From Phaeodactylum tricornutum CCAP 1055/1 (Eukaryota; Bacillariophyta; Bacillariophyceae; Surirellales; Neidiaceae): a stretch of DNA of 64,000 nucleotides. Below are positions 1 through 10,074 of the stretch, piece after piece (the first letter of the stretch is position 1; the number at the start of each line of letters is the position of its first letter). The stretch covers positions 62,001 through 126,000 of the forward strand of contig NC_011677.1 of assembly GCF_000150955.2 (NCBI RefSeq). The letters run 5' to 3'. The notes below the pieces were generated by a model. The model saw only the letters and a list, made by a program, of their open reading frames with translations, was not told the origin of the DNA and made no database searches. Made by a program: the position numbers and the translations under genes.

Positions 1-2794
1 TTGAACCAGAGCACGATGACAAAAGCCATACCAGCGAACCGAAACCTCTTGTCCCTCCCAGTGCTGCCGTATCGCATTTGTTGATGTTGCAGCAACTACA
101 GCAACGCCAAGAACCTTCAGATCATAACTCTGTCGCTTCCGGTCGAGGAAGTCTTTCGGTTATGACTACTGATACAGTAGTGTCAGAAGAGAGTCAACCG
201 CGGTCGACAAAAGCACACACTCCGAAGGCAACTATGATGATGCTAAATGCATTCCTAGCCGGCCGCGAGTCAATTACCTCCTGTAGCGAAGATAAACAAG
301 CCAAGCCGGACCTCATCGATTTCGAAGGCGAGGGTTCAGATTTCAAGTCGCCACCAAAAGGTGCTCAACCCGCTCCAAATTCAAATCTCCCGGCGCTAAA
401 GGACGATCCTACGTACGAACGGTACTTTAAAATGTTGAAGGTCAGTATGCCTCTCGAAGTCGTAAAACATGCTATGATACGAGATGGTTTAGACCCTACT
501 GTATTGGATGGTGATCACAATAAGCCCGCAGGCATTCTGCTCAAAGACGACCCAGCATATCAAAAGTACTTCAAAATGCTCAACATTGGGCTTCCAATGG
601 AAGCTGTAAAACATGCGATGGAACGCGATGGTTTGGATTCGCACGTAATGGACTTGGATCACAACCTCCCGGTGGCGAATGGGAAAGCGATTGTTGAACA
701 GGAGCCGCAAGAGAAAGACTCACATCGCCGAGCCCGGCTTCATTGGAAAACGTTGCGCAAGGTCACGTCAAATTCGCTTTGGGCTCAAATTGACCAGGAC
801 GATGAGCTCGAAAATATTGATATCGACGAAGAAGAATTCCAAGAGCTCTTTCAAGTAGAGAAATCGGAGACGGTCACGCCAGTTAAAGCCGCCGTTGTTA
901 CTGAAAAGAGTAGTGCATCGGTCAGAGTAATTGACGCAAAGCGGGCGAACAATGGTGGTATTATCCTTGCAAGACTTAAAATGTCCCATGATGACATGGC
1001 TGATGCTGTGGACCGTATCAACGAACACGCTTTGTCCGCAGAACAGATAGAAAAAATGATTGAGTTTCTTCCAACCAAGGACGAACGCAAAGCTCTTGAA
1101 GCGTATATGCTCGGGGGTGGTCAGGACGCGGCAGAAAAATTCGAAGGACTTTGTGAATGCGAAAAGTTCATGGTTTCTATGATGACGGTTAAGCATGCGA
1201 AACAGAAAGTCAGAGCGCTTCTTTTCCGTCTACAATTCGAGACGTGCATCCAGGATATCCAAAAGGATACAGTAGTGGTCGAAGCAGCGTGCGATGAACT
1301 TAGCAACTCTATCCGGCTCCGTCAACTACTCGGCATTGTTCTTACGTTTGGAAACAGATTAAACACAGCAGGCAATAGGAAGCGGAAAGCAGGGGCTTTT
1401 ACTTTGGATTCGTTGCTGAAGCTCAATCAAGCCAAGGCATTTGACAAAAAGACAACGTTTTTACAGTACATAGTACTTATCGTTCGACGAAACAACGAGC
1501 TCCTTCTTCGTTTTAAGGACGATCTTCCATCAGTTCTGCAAGCAGATAAAGTATTTTGGGATCAATGCGTCTCTGATCTTGAAGAGGTGGAAAACCAACT
1601 CGAAAATGTCCGTCGCATTGCCCTCCACCAGGCGAGGCAAGCCAAAATTTATCGTCTGCCGCGGAAGAAAAGCCGCGGCGAAGAGAACGAAGAAGATCTG
1701 AGTGATGCTGATATCTCTTTGTCTTTGGAGGAAGAGGTTGAAGCGCTGAGAGCTACTCCGATTGGCCTATTTACTTTGTCGGCGATCAAGTACGTTTCCT
1801 CGCTGCGAGACAAGGTTGAAGAGACCAAGAGCAAGTTTGCTAGCCTCTTAGAGTATTTTGGCGAAGACGACAAGGAGATGCAGCCACACCAGCTTTTCAG
1901 CATCATCGTTTCCTTCAGCCGCGATTTCGAAAAAGCGAAGAATCAAGTTTTTACAGAGGAGAAGAGGAAGCAGCGGGAGGAGCGGAAACGACAAGCAAAA
2001 AGTAATGGCCTGGCGAATGATGGAAAGCCACTAAAGCCCTCGCCTACGCCATTGTCGGAGCCAAAGGCTTATAACGGCTCGAGTGCTTCACCGTCGTTGC
2101 GGAAAGCGCTTGATTCGGAATACGAATCTTCAACACCAAGTGAAAGGGTTTTAGTTGAGACTCCTCTGGCTCGTCGAAACGATCATCTTCACTCTGAGAA
2201 GGAAAGTGCCTCAGAATTCGACGTCAGCATTGATAACAGGGGTGATTGTACAGATGCTGCTACGTCGAATCTTTCCATCCAAAGTCAATCATCGGGTGCA
2301 GCGCATCTTACCAATACCCAGGTCCCTTCAAAAGTCGAAAATATGCAAAGTTTTTTGGCGGTAGAGACGAGACGAGCACTTGTATGTCTTTCGACACCAA
2401 TCCTCACGCAAAAGCCAATGAGGACGACAACGACAAACATAACGGCTTGGTAAGCACTGCAGCCAAGTCTCACGATTCCAGCGAGCAGAACCAACCGATT
2501 GCAGCTACACCCAGCATGAGGGCTGCCTTGAGAACCAAAGCCCGTCTGCGTCGGCAACGCTTTACGACCGCTTCCGTACAGTCATCTACTATTTCGATAG
2601 ATTCGGGCGCAGAGGATGACTCCCAAATGACCCCCAACAGCGGCGAGCCTACAACAGCCGACATGGTTTGTGTTCAAGCTCCCACGTCTAATCAATCGGA
2701 CATTCGCAATCGTAGCAGCTTGGAGCAGCACATCTCTCAGCAAGCGGAAACTCATGAAATTTTTTCTATGGATGAGGCTTTAGAACTTGACTAG
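1..2794 (+). CDS. Formin (FH2 protein) with two CCDC53-like repeats, 5'-truncated by window edge
   Basis: Actin-nucleating formin. The reading frame is open from base 3 at the left edge, so the true start lies outside. Two short repeats near 410-520 and 545-665 (cores KYFKML, VKHAM.RDGLD) match the motif of WASH-complex subunit CCDC53. An FH2 domain follows from about 730, with HWKTLRKV, NGGIILARL, FLPTKDERKALEAYM and the core GNRLNTAG...FTLDSLLKLNQAKAFDKKT. There is no proline-rich FH1 in the visible part. FH2 is uninterrupted by introns here, unlike formin 2 at 52926. The first frame stops at 2453, but a coding-like acidic, Ser-rich tail continues one frame over to 2794. The shift sits at a T6 run (2351-2356), where one extra T would join the frames smoothly, so either a homopolymer indel or a tiny intron is possible. 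FH2 identity is certain; the C-terminal end is less so. Confidence 0.9.
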
Positions 2795-3069
2795 GTAATG
2801 CACTTGTTAAATAGCTTTGTACAATGCAGCTGTAGGCATCGAGATTGAGCTAGCTTCCAGCTAATTTTTTTCTTCACGCCTATTCACGAAAGACACGCAG
2901 ACGAAGCAAATGATTTATAGGAGTATACTGCGTGGCATAAAGCGTATTAATAATGCAGCAAGCAATTTACTTCTCTCGCCGCTCACCCTTACTCTTGCTA
3001 ATTGTGTGGTGCGCACGCTATAAGCTGATAAACGCTACGCCACTCCATTTTAAACACAATTGATGCGGC

Positions 3070-3276
3070 TCAGGACAACATAACAGGAGGTCCCCGAGTC
3101 GGTACGGAGACTGGTGGCCCCACCGGCGGCACGTCAGGCATCGGCACTGGTGTCGGCCATGCAGGCTCCGGAGGCAATCCTGGTGTATCCGGAATAGGCT
3201 GTACCGGACCCGGCGCTGGGCCAGGAGGATCCGGAACGGTAGGATCGGGAGTCGGGACGGGAACAGGGTCCGACAT
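3070..3276 (-). CDS. Small proline-rich ORF, doubtful
   Basis: This is a 68-residue ORF almost entirely of P-x-P type repeats (VPVPTPDPTVPDPPGPAPGP and onward), ending in PPVMLS. It has no signal peptide, no known domain and no recognised family. The opposite strand reads as an equally simple Gly-rich sequence, so the pattern may only reflect a GC-rich, period-3 simple sequence. It lies 29 nt downstream of another small minus-strand ORF that begins with a hydrophobic presequence. The two could be exons of one secreted proline-rich protein, but I found no AG acceptor close to the ATG that would join them. Confidence 0.25.
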   Translation of the reverse strand: MSDPVPVPTPDPTVPDPPGPAPGPVQPIPDTPGLPPEPAWPTPVPMPDVPPVGPPVSVPTRGPPVMLS

Positions 3277-3304
3277 GTAAAGTTGAAAAAGGTAAGAGGA
3301 GTCC

Positions 3305-3547
3305 TTATTTTCGTAGTGACGAAAGAACTATATAGTCACAAGAACATGGAAATGTAGCGGGACGGTGTGAGCTTTGATGTTCCCTTGGGGAAGACAGGTC
3401 CTTCACTGTGGTGCTTACTGTTCTTTCTGTACGAGACACGCCACCAAAGTTTGGCACAAATGCAGCTAGCTTTTGGCAGTAAAACAGCAAGATTGCCACA
3501 AAAGCAGTACTCTTACAGTTAAAGGTAACACAAGGCATGATTGCCAA
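3305..3547 (-). CDS. Small ORF with plastid-presequence-like N-terminus, doubtful
   Basis: This is an 80-residue ORF beginning with a hydrophobic stretch (STAFVAILLFYCQ) followed by KLAAFVPNFGG. The layout resembles the signal peptide plus A-A-F-V-P cleavage context of diatom plastid-targeted proteins (ASAFAP type). The rest is Ser/Arg-rich with no known domain. It may be the first exon of a small plastid or secreted protein, a decayed gene start, or chance. Confidence 0.25.
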   Translation of the reverse strand: MAIMPCVTFNCKSTAFVAILLFYCQKLAAFVPNFGGVSRTERTVSTTVKDLSSPREHQSSHRPATFPCSCDYIVLSSLRK

Positions 3548-4160
3548 AATCTTCGAACAATATGAAAGCTAAAATATAAGGACGTTGGCCGAAAGGCTAC
3601 GTATTCCGTTCTCTTCGTTTACAGTCAACTAGCGAATTCGAAACATGACGAGAAAGTTCTCTTAAAGGCTACGAAATCGAACACCATCGAAACTTCGATC
3701 ACTACTACAGTTAGAGCAGCTTCAGGACTCATGTCAACGGCTGCGTCTGGCGAACGGCAAAGTTTCATTTCTCTCAAGCTTTTAACCTCTATAATTGCTC
3801 ACTGTAGAAAGAGCCTACCATTGTTGCGCTAGAGCACAAGCGTATATCATAGAGGCCCTCGCTAGCACCTTCATTCTAGACGAATTACCGGTACTTACTC
3901 TTGGGTGAATCGCGTAAAGCCTTTCCTGTTGGTTTTGTTGTTTTGAAATGGATTTTGGCACTTGGACATCTAGGTGACTTTTTCTATCCCATAAACCTTA
4001 GTTGCCACGTCGCCAGCCTTGATTGCGACTTTCTAAGTTACGGTAAACCACAGACAAATGAAAAAATCCAGATTCTCTGTCAAACTTCTCGCTTATCTGT
4101 TTGAGAGTGCAAATGGGTAGGTAGGTAGCCCAACATATTACTCCCTTCGAAAAACAAACC

Positions 4161-5279
4161 GTGTGTCTATATTCAATCTATGCGATCTCGGGGCTTCCGA
4201 TGAAAAGCTGTGTGTCCAAGGCAGTTTTCTTGTTTGTTTCACTCCGACGACAGCGCGCGGGTGCCTGGACTTCGCCACTTTCGGTGCGCCGACCATGCCC
4301 ACGAGGCCACGGATCCTATCCTACGCAGTGTCTGTCACACGCCAGTCTACTGTCGGTAGCGGAATGTCTAGAATTGTACCATAATTCCACACGTAGCGGG
4401 GAACGTAGCATCCGCTTTGTCGACGGTTCTTGGTATCACAAGGGAAATCGAAATGGCTTGTTCGAATTCCTGAACGGACCCCGTCTACCCGACAGTGTTT
4501 ACATGGACATGGACGACATTAGTTGCCAGACCGACCTTTTTCCAACTCTCAATCCCTCCGATCTGTACCTGATGCAGCCACCGCGAGCCTTGTTGAGTGC
4601 GTGGATGGACTTTTACAAAATTCGTCGTACAGATCAAGTGATTGTGTACGGACGTTCCGGCAGTGTCTTTTTGCCTCGCACTTGGTTTACCTTGCACGCT
4701 GTGTTAAGTCACGCCAGGGTAAGTATAATGCAAGGCAGTTTAGAAGACTGGATGCGCGCGGGTGGTCCACTAGATGAAGGAGTATTGGAACAGTCCAGCA
4801 GCGTAGTTAGGGCGGCTGATCTCGACTGGGAACAACCGACCAGGTACGACAGCAACAGCCAGTCACCGAGCGAACAGGCCGTGGTCAGCATCGTGGACGC
4901 GAACTACATGCTTTATGTAATAGGGGACAACAAGTGCAGTACGAAGATCTTGGACGCGCGGGGTTCCAGTTTTGCAGCGGGTCACATGCCCGGTGCGGTC
5001 CACATTCCGTACAGTAGTTTGTTGGTAGATCCGACCAGCGGGAGTCAATTCAAACCGGGTGAAGAAATGCGGAAGATATTTCTTGCGCAAGGTGTGGATC
5101 CCACAGCGAATACTCCTCTTGTGTGTTCGTGTGGTAGCGGCGTTTCGGCGTGTAGTCTCTATTTGGCGCTACACGTTTGTGGACGTTCTCCGGAGCAAAG
5201 CACCAAGGTGTACGACGGCAGCTGGAATGAGTGGAAAACGCTGCCTTACACACCGAAAGAACAAGTGCCGAAAAAGTGA
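4161..5279 (+). CDS. Tandem-rhodanese sulfurtransferase (thiosulfate/3-mercaptopyruvate type)
   Basis: Sulfurtransferase of 372 codons from 4161, or 359 from the better Met at 4200 (MKSCVSKAVFLFVSL). It has two rhodanese domains. The N-terminal, inactive one (about residues 60-215) has VIVYGRSGSVFLPRTWFTL in place of a catalytic loop. The C-terminal one (about 240-360) has LDARGSSFAAGHMPGAVHIP and the active-site loop CSCGSGVSAC, whose second Cys is the persulfide-forming residue. The CGSGV loop favours mercaptopyruvate over thiosulfate as substrate by family rule. The N-terminal presequence ends near RAGAWTSP, which could be a mitochondrial or bipartite plastid targeting signal. It is single-exon and full length for the family. 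Confidence 0.88.
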   Translation: MCLYSIYAISGLPMKSCVSKAVFLFVSLRRQRAGAWTSPLSVRRPCPRGHGSYPTQCLSHASLLSVAECLELYHNSTRSGERSIRFVDGSWYHKGNRNGLFEFLNGPRLPDSVYMDMDDISCQTDLFPTLNPSDLYLMQPPRALLSAWMDFYKIRRTDQVIVYGRSGSVFLPRTWFTLHAVLSHARVSIMQGSLEDWMRAGGPLDEGVLEQSSSVVRAADLDWEQPTRYDSNSQSPSEQAVVSIVDANYMLYVIGDNKCSTKILDARGSSFAAGHMPGAVHIPYSSLLVDPTSGSQFKPGEEMRKIFLAQGVDPTANTPLVCSCGSGVSACSLYLALHVCGRSPEQSTKVYDGSWNEWKTLPYTPKEQVPKK

Positions 5280-5650
5280 GTTCGCGAGAAAGAAGATTGC
5301 GAATAGGCGAAGGTGATAGTATGCGCAATACCGGTAGATTAATACCAATAGGAACGTTTGTATGTTGGTTGTTGGATTGTTGCAGACACAGGGCGACCTT
5401 GCATTTCCAATGGGTCCGTCATCGCAACAACATCAATAATTCGCATCGCTTCAATAACCTCTTGATAATGGAGAGAGTAGATAGATCGACAAGTGAAGTC
5501 TTTCAACAGGGAGGTAGAACTATTTCCAGTAGTAACTGTAAGGAGGTTGCCATTCGGGAAGCAATGCGTTCGTCGGATTTTGGAACTATTTCTGGCTTCG
5601 TCCCATGTGACACATTTCGTTTGTCCACAAAGACGACGACACATACGGAC

Positions 5651-5659
5651 TCACTGTCA
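5651..5659 (+). promoter_or_regulatory. TCACWGTCA motif
   Basis: TCACTGTCA lies about 530 bp upstream of the gene at 6186, followed at once by a related TTGACTGT. It belongs to the recurrent motif described in the findings; its function is inferred only from position. Confidence 0.35.
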
Positions 5660-5996
5660 GTTGACTGTTAGTTCCACGTCGACCCAACCGTACTGGCAAA
5701 TACCACTCGAACATTCGATAGACGTAAGATTCCGTGTCCAGAGACAGGAAATCGACGTACATGGAATCTAAGGTACTTGTCCAGTTCATTTTGCGATCGT
5801 GCCGACCAACGTCACTTTCGTACATTTCCAGGGTAGGCACCACCCACCCACCCGACGACGCTCTCGGTTTTGCTTGCTCTTGCTGTGTGCACCCATCAGC
5901 CATCCGAATTTGTGCCGTTCCAGTATCCCCCAAAGAACAAAACACTTTCTGGCGAATACACTCGTAATTTACTGTCAAAGGAAGTACATTCACTGT

Positions 5997-6005
5997 TGAC
6001 TGTGA
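5997..6005 (-). promoter_or_regulatory. TCACWGTCA motif (reverse orientation)
   Basis: TGACTGTGA lies 181-189 bp upstream of the ATG at 6186. This is the same motif as at 5651 on the other strand. Confidence 0.4.
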
Positions 6006-6185
6006 ACACCTTACCCACTTTACAACACTTCCATCTCACGTGAGATATTTCGACGTGAATATTCTCTTTAGCGAATCGTCACTAGCAACAAATCCAAGTG
6101 TGCTTTGCTCCGTGAATTCACGATTCCGTCTCGTTGATCCGTACCCGATTGATTCATCCCTCGTTTGCTCGAACTAGTGATCAAC

Positions 6186-8102
6186 ATGAAGCAATCGACT
6201 GCCATTCTTCCACACTGTTCCGTTGTCCTGGTCCTCCTTCTTAGCACTGTGAATATATTCGGTACCGTTGTCGTTGCTTGGAACTCGGCGATGGTTGCCT
6301 ATAGGTATAACGCCAATCAGTGTCATCATCAGTTGAGTGGCTTGCCGTCGTTGACGCGTTTGCCGTTAACGCCATTACGCGCGGCGAGCGCCAACTGCGC
6401 GGCACCGACAATGGGAGCAGTCGGATCGCAAACAGCTCTACGGATGCTGCGTTCCTCCAACGATGACGACGGCAGTGACAACGACGACTTTGCGGAAAAT
6501 GAGGGGGAATCTCCGCTTTCTCCGGTACCACAGAATCGTCACAACACTCGGCATCTGCCAGAAGAGAGTGAAATACTTGGCGACGAAGAGGACGCTTCAC
6601 CGTCTTCACAGACGCTGGAATCTCTCCAGCGAAACATCACGGCTACCGTCGACCAAAAGATTCGGGTCGCACAAGCACAAGCCGAAATCGATAGGATTCT
6701 AAAGGGCCCCGATGCCCCTTTTGACACGGAAACTGAACTGAAAAAGGTCAAGAGTATCGCTCCGCCTGTAGCGGAAAGTCTATTGGCACAAGAATTAGAC
6801 GAAAAGGCATCGCAAATGGAGCAAGACTTGTATCAAGCCGTCAAACAGCAAGACTACGGTAAAGCGGCTACGCTCAAACAAGAAATATCACAGGCTCACA
6901 TTGACGATTGTGGTGCCGTCTTGCAGGTAAATGCAGCCTTCTACCGCGCCTTTTCGGAAAAAAACTTGGGCGCCATGGAAGCTCTCTGGTTACACGATGG
7001 CACCTCCACGTGCATTCATCCCTCACACAAACCCTTGGTCGGATCCAAGGCCGTCCTGCACAGCTGGAAACGAATGTTCCGGTCCTCCGACGGCAGCTTT
7101 CAACGTAACTGGATGGAACCGCACGACATTCGTTTGACCGTCAAGGGAGCTTCGACCGCAATTGTTACCTGTGATGAACACGTGTACGCACGCCGTTTCG
7201 TACGCGGACAGAAACGACAAACAGAACTTATCAACAAACTCACCGCGACCAACATCTTTCGAAAGGTCAATGGGAGATGGATGTTGACCTATCATCATGC
7301 ATCCTGGCATGCCGATTCTGAAGCCGCCAAGAATGCCTTGCGAGGGGGTGGCGCTGGCGGAGCGACTTTGCGCAGTGGGAATTCAAAAGCACGCAAGTCT
7401 GCGCGATCGTCACGCAGCAACCAAGAGGACGACAACGATGATGACGCCAGTATTGGTATGGATGGAATTTTGGGGATGAATGATTTTGGCCCCTTGCTCG
7501 GGTCCTCACACGACAAGAAAGGGGAGGGTGATAAGAAGCCCGTCAAGCGTATCGTCATGGGAAGCTTATCAGACATTTTCAACGGAAACTTAGGGGATAT
7601 TCTCGGGAACGACGAGAGTAACGACGGTAATGGTGACGATGCCAACAATGAGAGTGGAGCAATCATTCGATTCAGTCGCATCGACGAGGACGATGATGAT
7701 GAAGACGATGATGACGACGATGATGAGGAGGAGGATGAGGAAGGCAGCGAAACCGTTTCCATTATTAAAAAATGGGGAGATTCGACCGAAACGGAAGGGT
7801 CAGGGTCGTCCAACAAAGGCAGCAACGGCGAAGGGTCAGAGCCTAAGGACGCGCTACGGCAAAATTGCATCACGGCACTCCGTAAATTGTGTGATCAGGG
7901 ATCCATCTCGCCAAAACAGAAGCGTGTTCTCCTAACGGACATCATTACGTGCTCGGCTAAGGGAGAATTTAGCATGGTAGAAGTTGCTTACGAATTACTG
8001 TGTGGTGAAGGTGAGGATAAGGAAGTAGCCGAGGAAGAGTTTGCCGACCAGTGTCGAGTATTTGCGCACTCGTTACCGGAAAGTCCAGTTCAACAATCAT
8101 GA
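6186..8102 (+). CDS. Secreted or plastid-targeted protein with UVR-like motif and SnoaL/NTF2-like domain
   Basis: The start at 6186 (MKQSTAILPHCSVVLVLLL) is preferred to 6165 because it directly precedes a signal-peptide hydrophobic core. The context TVVVAWNS resembles a diatom bipartite plastid cleavage site. Around residue 205-240 (MEQDLYQAVKQQDYGKAATL) lies a UVR-type helical hairpin. It is followed by an NTF2-fold SnoaL-like domain (about 255-380: FYRAFSEKNLGAMEALWL, then RKVNGRWMLTYHHASWHAD). The C-terminal half is low complexity with an Asp/Glu run near 7687-7740, then a helical tail. UVR plus SnoaL resembles plant plastid proteins of unknown role. No catalytic residues can be assigned. 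It is a single exon of 638 residues from this start. Confidence 0.82.
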   Translation: MKQSTAILPHCSVVLVLLLSTVNIFGTVVVAWNSAMVAYRYNANQCHHQLSGLPSLTRLPLTPLRAASANCAAPTMGAVGSQTALRMLRSSNDDDGSDNDDFAENEGESPLSPVPQNRHNTRHLPEESEILGDEEDASPSSQTLESLQRNITATVDQKIRVAQAQAEIDRILKGPDAPFDTETELKKVKSIAPPVAESLLAQELDEKASQMEQDLYQAVKQQDYGKAATLKQEISQAHIDDCGAVLQVNAAFYRAFSEKNLGAMEALWLHDGTSTCIHPSHKPLVGSKAVLHSWKRMFRSSDGSFQRNWMEPHDIRLTVKGASTAIVTCDEHVYARRFVRGQKRQTELINKLTATNIFRKVNGRWMLTYHHASWHADSEAAKNALRGGGAGGATLRSGNSKARKSARSSRSNQEDDNDDDASIGMDGILGMNDFGPLLGSSHDKKGEGDKKPVKRIVMGSLSDIFNGNLGDILGNDESNDGNGDDANNESGAIIRFSRIDEDDDDEDDDDDDDEEEDEEGSETVSIIKKWGDSTETEGSGSSNKGSNGEGSEPKDALRQNCITALRKLCDQGSISPKQKRVLLTDIITCSAKGEFSMVEVAYELLCGEGEDKEVAEEEFADQCRVFAHSLPESPVQQS

Positions 8103-8277
8103 AACGTGATGCGTTTCAAGCCAACTTTCGGCTATCAATCGCCACTCGGCAACCTTGTACACTTGATTGCTTTTAAGCTTTGGCAAAGACGTTGCCGCTT
8201 TTTTTGGTTTTTGAGAAGTGAAAACCGGCAAAAGCATGGATAGTACTAATTGCAATTTTTCTTCCGTGATTTATGTT

Positions 8278-9308
8278 CTACATTATTCGACATTTGTGAT
8301 CCATCGAGCCGTTTGACGATGAGCGTGTGTTGCTGCTATGGCTACTTGAATCGGTTTCCAATAGGGCCACAGGGTCGTGCCCAGACTCGTGCAGGTACTC
8401 GTCAAACGAAAGGCTATGCTTGGAACTCTGGTATCGCGTGCATTTGATTTGGCTAAGGAGATCCTTCGTTACCTCCCCCCGAAAACCGGATTTTCGAATC
8501 AATGAAGTCACGCTGGTTGCTTGATCCCAGCCTTGCTCTTCGGCAACGTCAGGTAGATCTGTACAATTACAACGAAAGGCAAAGGTTTGTTCAGTTCAAT
8601 AGAACAGCAATTTATATATTCAGTCGTATTGCACTCCGTAACTTACAAGTTGCAGAATATTCCCTGTTTCGAAGCTCGTCAGTCCAGCTAATAATGATAC
8701 CATGCACCCCGACCGTCCAATCGAGACACGTTTCGCACTCTTCATAGCAAACGAGTAGCGATACAGAAACGCACAAGTCCGGAATTTCATCCAAGGTTAC
8801 AGCGTTGAAGCGCCTGTCTCGCAAAGCGCTAAAGAGTGCGTACTCTGCCACGGACTGGACCAAGGGCTTGGGCGTAAGTGAACCGATGCAGCCTCGTAAT
8901 TCGTACGTATCGGTCTCGTCCCCACCAGCGTATCGGTTCCGTCGGGCTCTTCTCTTTTGCCACGTGACAAAAATAGGACACTCTACTCGGTCATCCGATA
9001 GAGCTCCAACAAAGGCTGGGGTTGATGTAGGCGGACTGTTCCAACCGCGAAGCTTGCATGCCTTGAGCTCTTGAAGAAGTACATCGAAACAGTACAAACA
9101 CATGGAGGCTGTCGCTTGCGGCTCATGAGCACCGTTTACTTCTGATGACGCACCTTCGCCGCGAGGGTCGTAAGGACTGCGAGAAAGTATAAATTATTCG
9201 TAGGGCACGTGACTAAGTCAGTTTGCAGTTTGCAAATGTGCCTCCCTTTTATCAATGTGGAATCTACGATGGAGTATTCTGAGATCTGCTCCGCAGCACT
9301 CACCTCAT
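8278..9308 (-). CDS. AMMECR1-family protein, three exons
   Basis: Conserved eukaryotic AMMECR1 protein of unknown biochemical function. The main exon (9176-8647) carries MCLYCFDVLL, the signature LRGCIGSLTPKPL, ALRDRRFNAVTLDEIP and LDWTVGVHGI. It ends T|GTAAGT at 8646. The next exon (8558-8278) restores YLPDVAEEQGWD and SLIRKSGFRGEV, as in the family, and ends at a stop. That 88 nt intron is certain. Upstream of the main exon an acceptor TCTCGCAG can be joined over 127 nt to ATGAG|GTGAGT at 9308-9304. This gives a 5-nt first coding exon and an in-frame start MSPYDPRGEG. Without it there is no upstream Met, and translation would begin at 9103. The family is sure; the tiny first exon is a proposal. 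Confidence 0.85.
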
Positions 9309-10074
9309 GATGCTCTTGGTAAGATTGTTTGTTGATTTCTTCCTTCCTCCTTTGGTGTTTTGTTAGTGTTCTGCTCCCTTCTTGTATTCTCGCGTGTTTT
9401 CTCTGCCCGCATTCGATGTCAACATTCTATGTGGAAACACCAAATGAAATCGGAATCGGAAGAATGAGAGTTTTTTGGTTCGTACTCCGACACCCCTATC
9501 GAAGAACAGAAGAACCATCATTTCCGGGTCCATCTCATTGTCGAAACCATCGGTCAAAATTTTCGTGACGAAGGAGAACGGAGGTGACGAACTGACAGTG
9601 AGACTGTAAACACGATTTTACGGATAATTGTCAAATATAGATTACATTAAGACTGGAACGCAGCTACGGTCAAACAGTCGGTAGCTTGCCAAGTTGTAGA
9701 GGCATTCCTATACATGTTAGCGAGGGAGAAACAGCATCGACACAACAAAGCCACAACTGCTTGCATGATGTAGACATGCAGAAAGATTGCTCTATAGCAC
9801 TATATTACAGTCACTCGATATTTAAAAGCAGGATCAGACAAGTGCCCAACGTAAGATAGCTGCAGATGTTTCCCAAAAATGCCGCATTGCTCTTGAGAGC
9901 TGCGCAGTTGTATAATAAAAAAAGTTTTGGAGAAGCTTCGCATTCGACTACCTACTTGGTTCATCTCTCAGCTGCAAATACTACGTCCCGTAGTACCTTT
10001 CAACGACCAATTTGACTTCTTCATCAGCTTCGGCGTTTGCCAGTGCGTCTCTGACTGTACATTTCCGGGTGTGC
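9309..10074. other. Intergenic region
   Basis: I see no gene. This holds the upstream region of AMMECR1 (with the motif at 9593) and the 3' flank of the RING-H2 gene. Confidence 0.6.
9593..9601 (-). promoter_or_regulatory. TCACWGTCA motif
   Basis: TGACAGTGA on the + strand reads TCACTGTCA in the AMMECR1 direction, about 285 bp upstream of its proposed ATG at 9308. Confidence 0.35.

Larger units (their letters stand above)
2795..4160. other. Intergenic region with two small doubtful ORFs
   Basis: This is 1.37 kb between the formin 3' end and the rhodanese gene. Apart from two small minus-strand ORFs annotated separately (3070-3276 and 3305-3547), I see no recognisable gene. An ACAGTCA motif is at 3621-3627. 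Confidence 0.6.
5280..6185. other. Intergenic/promoter region upstream of the UVR-SnoaL gene
   Basis: I find no credible gene in these 906 bases. Overlapping ORFs of 80-135 codons on both strands have no domain or coding character. Two copies of the recurrent 9-mer (5651-5659 and 5997-6005) lie upstream of the ATG at 6186. Confidence 0.6.

Noticed and set aside
5586-5993. 135-codon minus-strand ORF
   Set aside because: No domain, mixed amino-acid use and overlap with ORFs in other frames; it lies in a promoter region.
7295-7873. 192-codon serine-rich minus-strand ORF
   Set aside because: It is the antisense of the Asp/Glu-rich part of the UVR-SnoaL gene; the serine run mirrors GAY codons.
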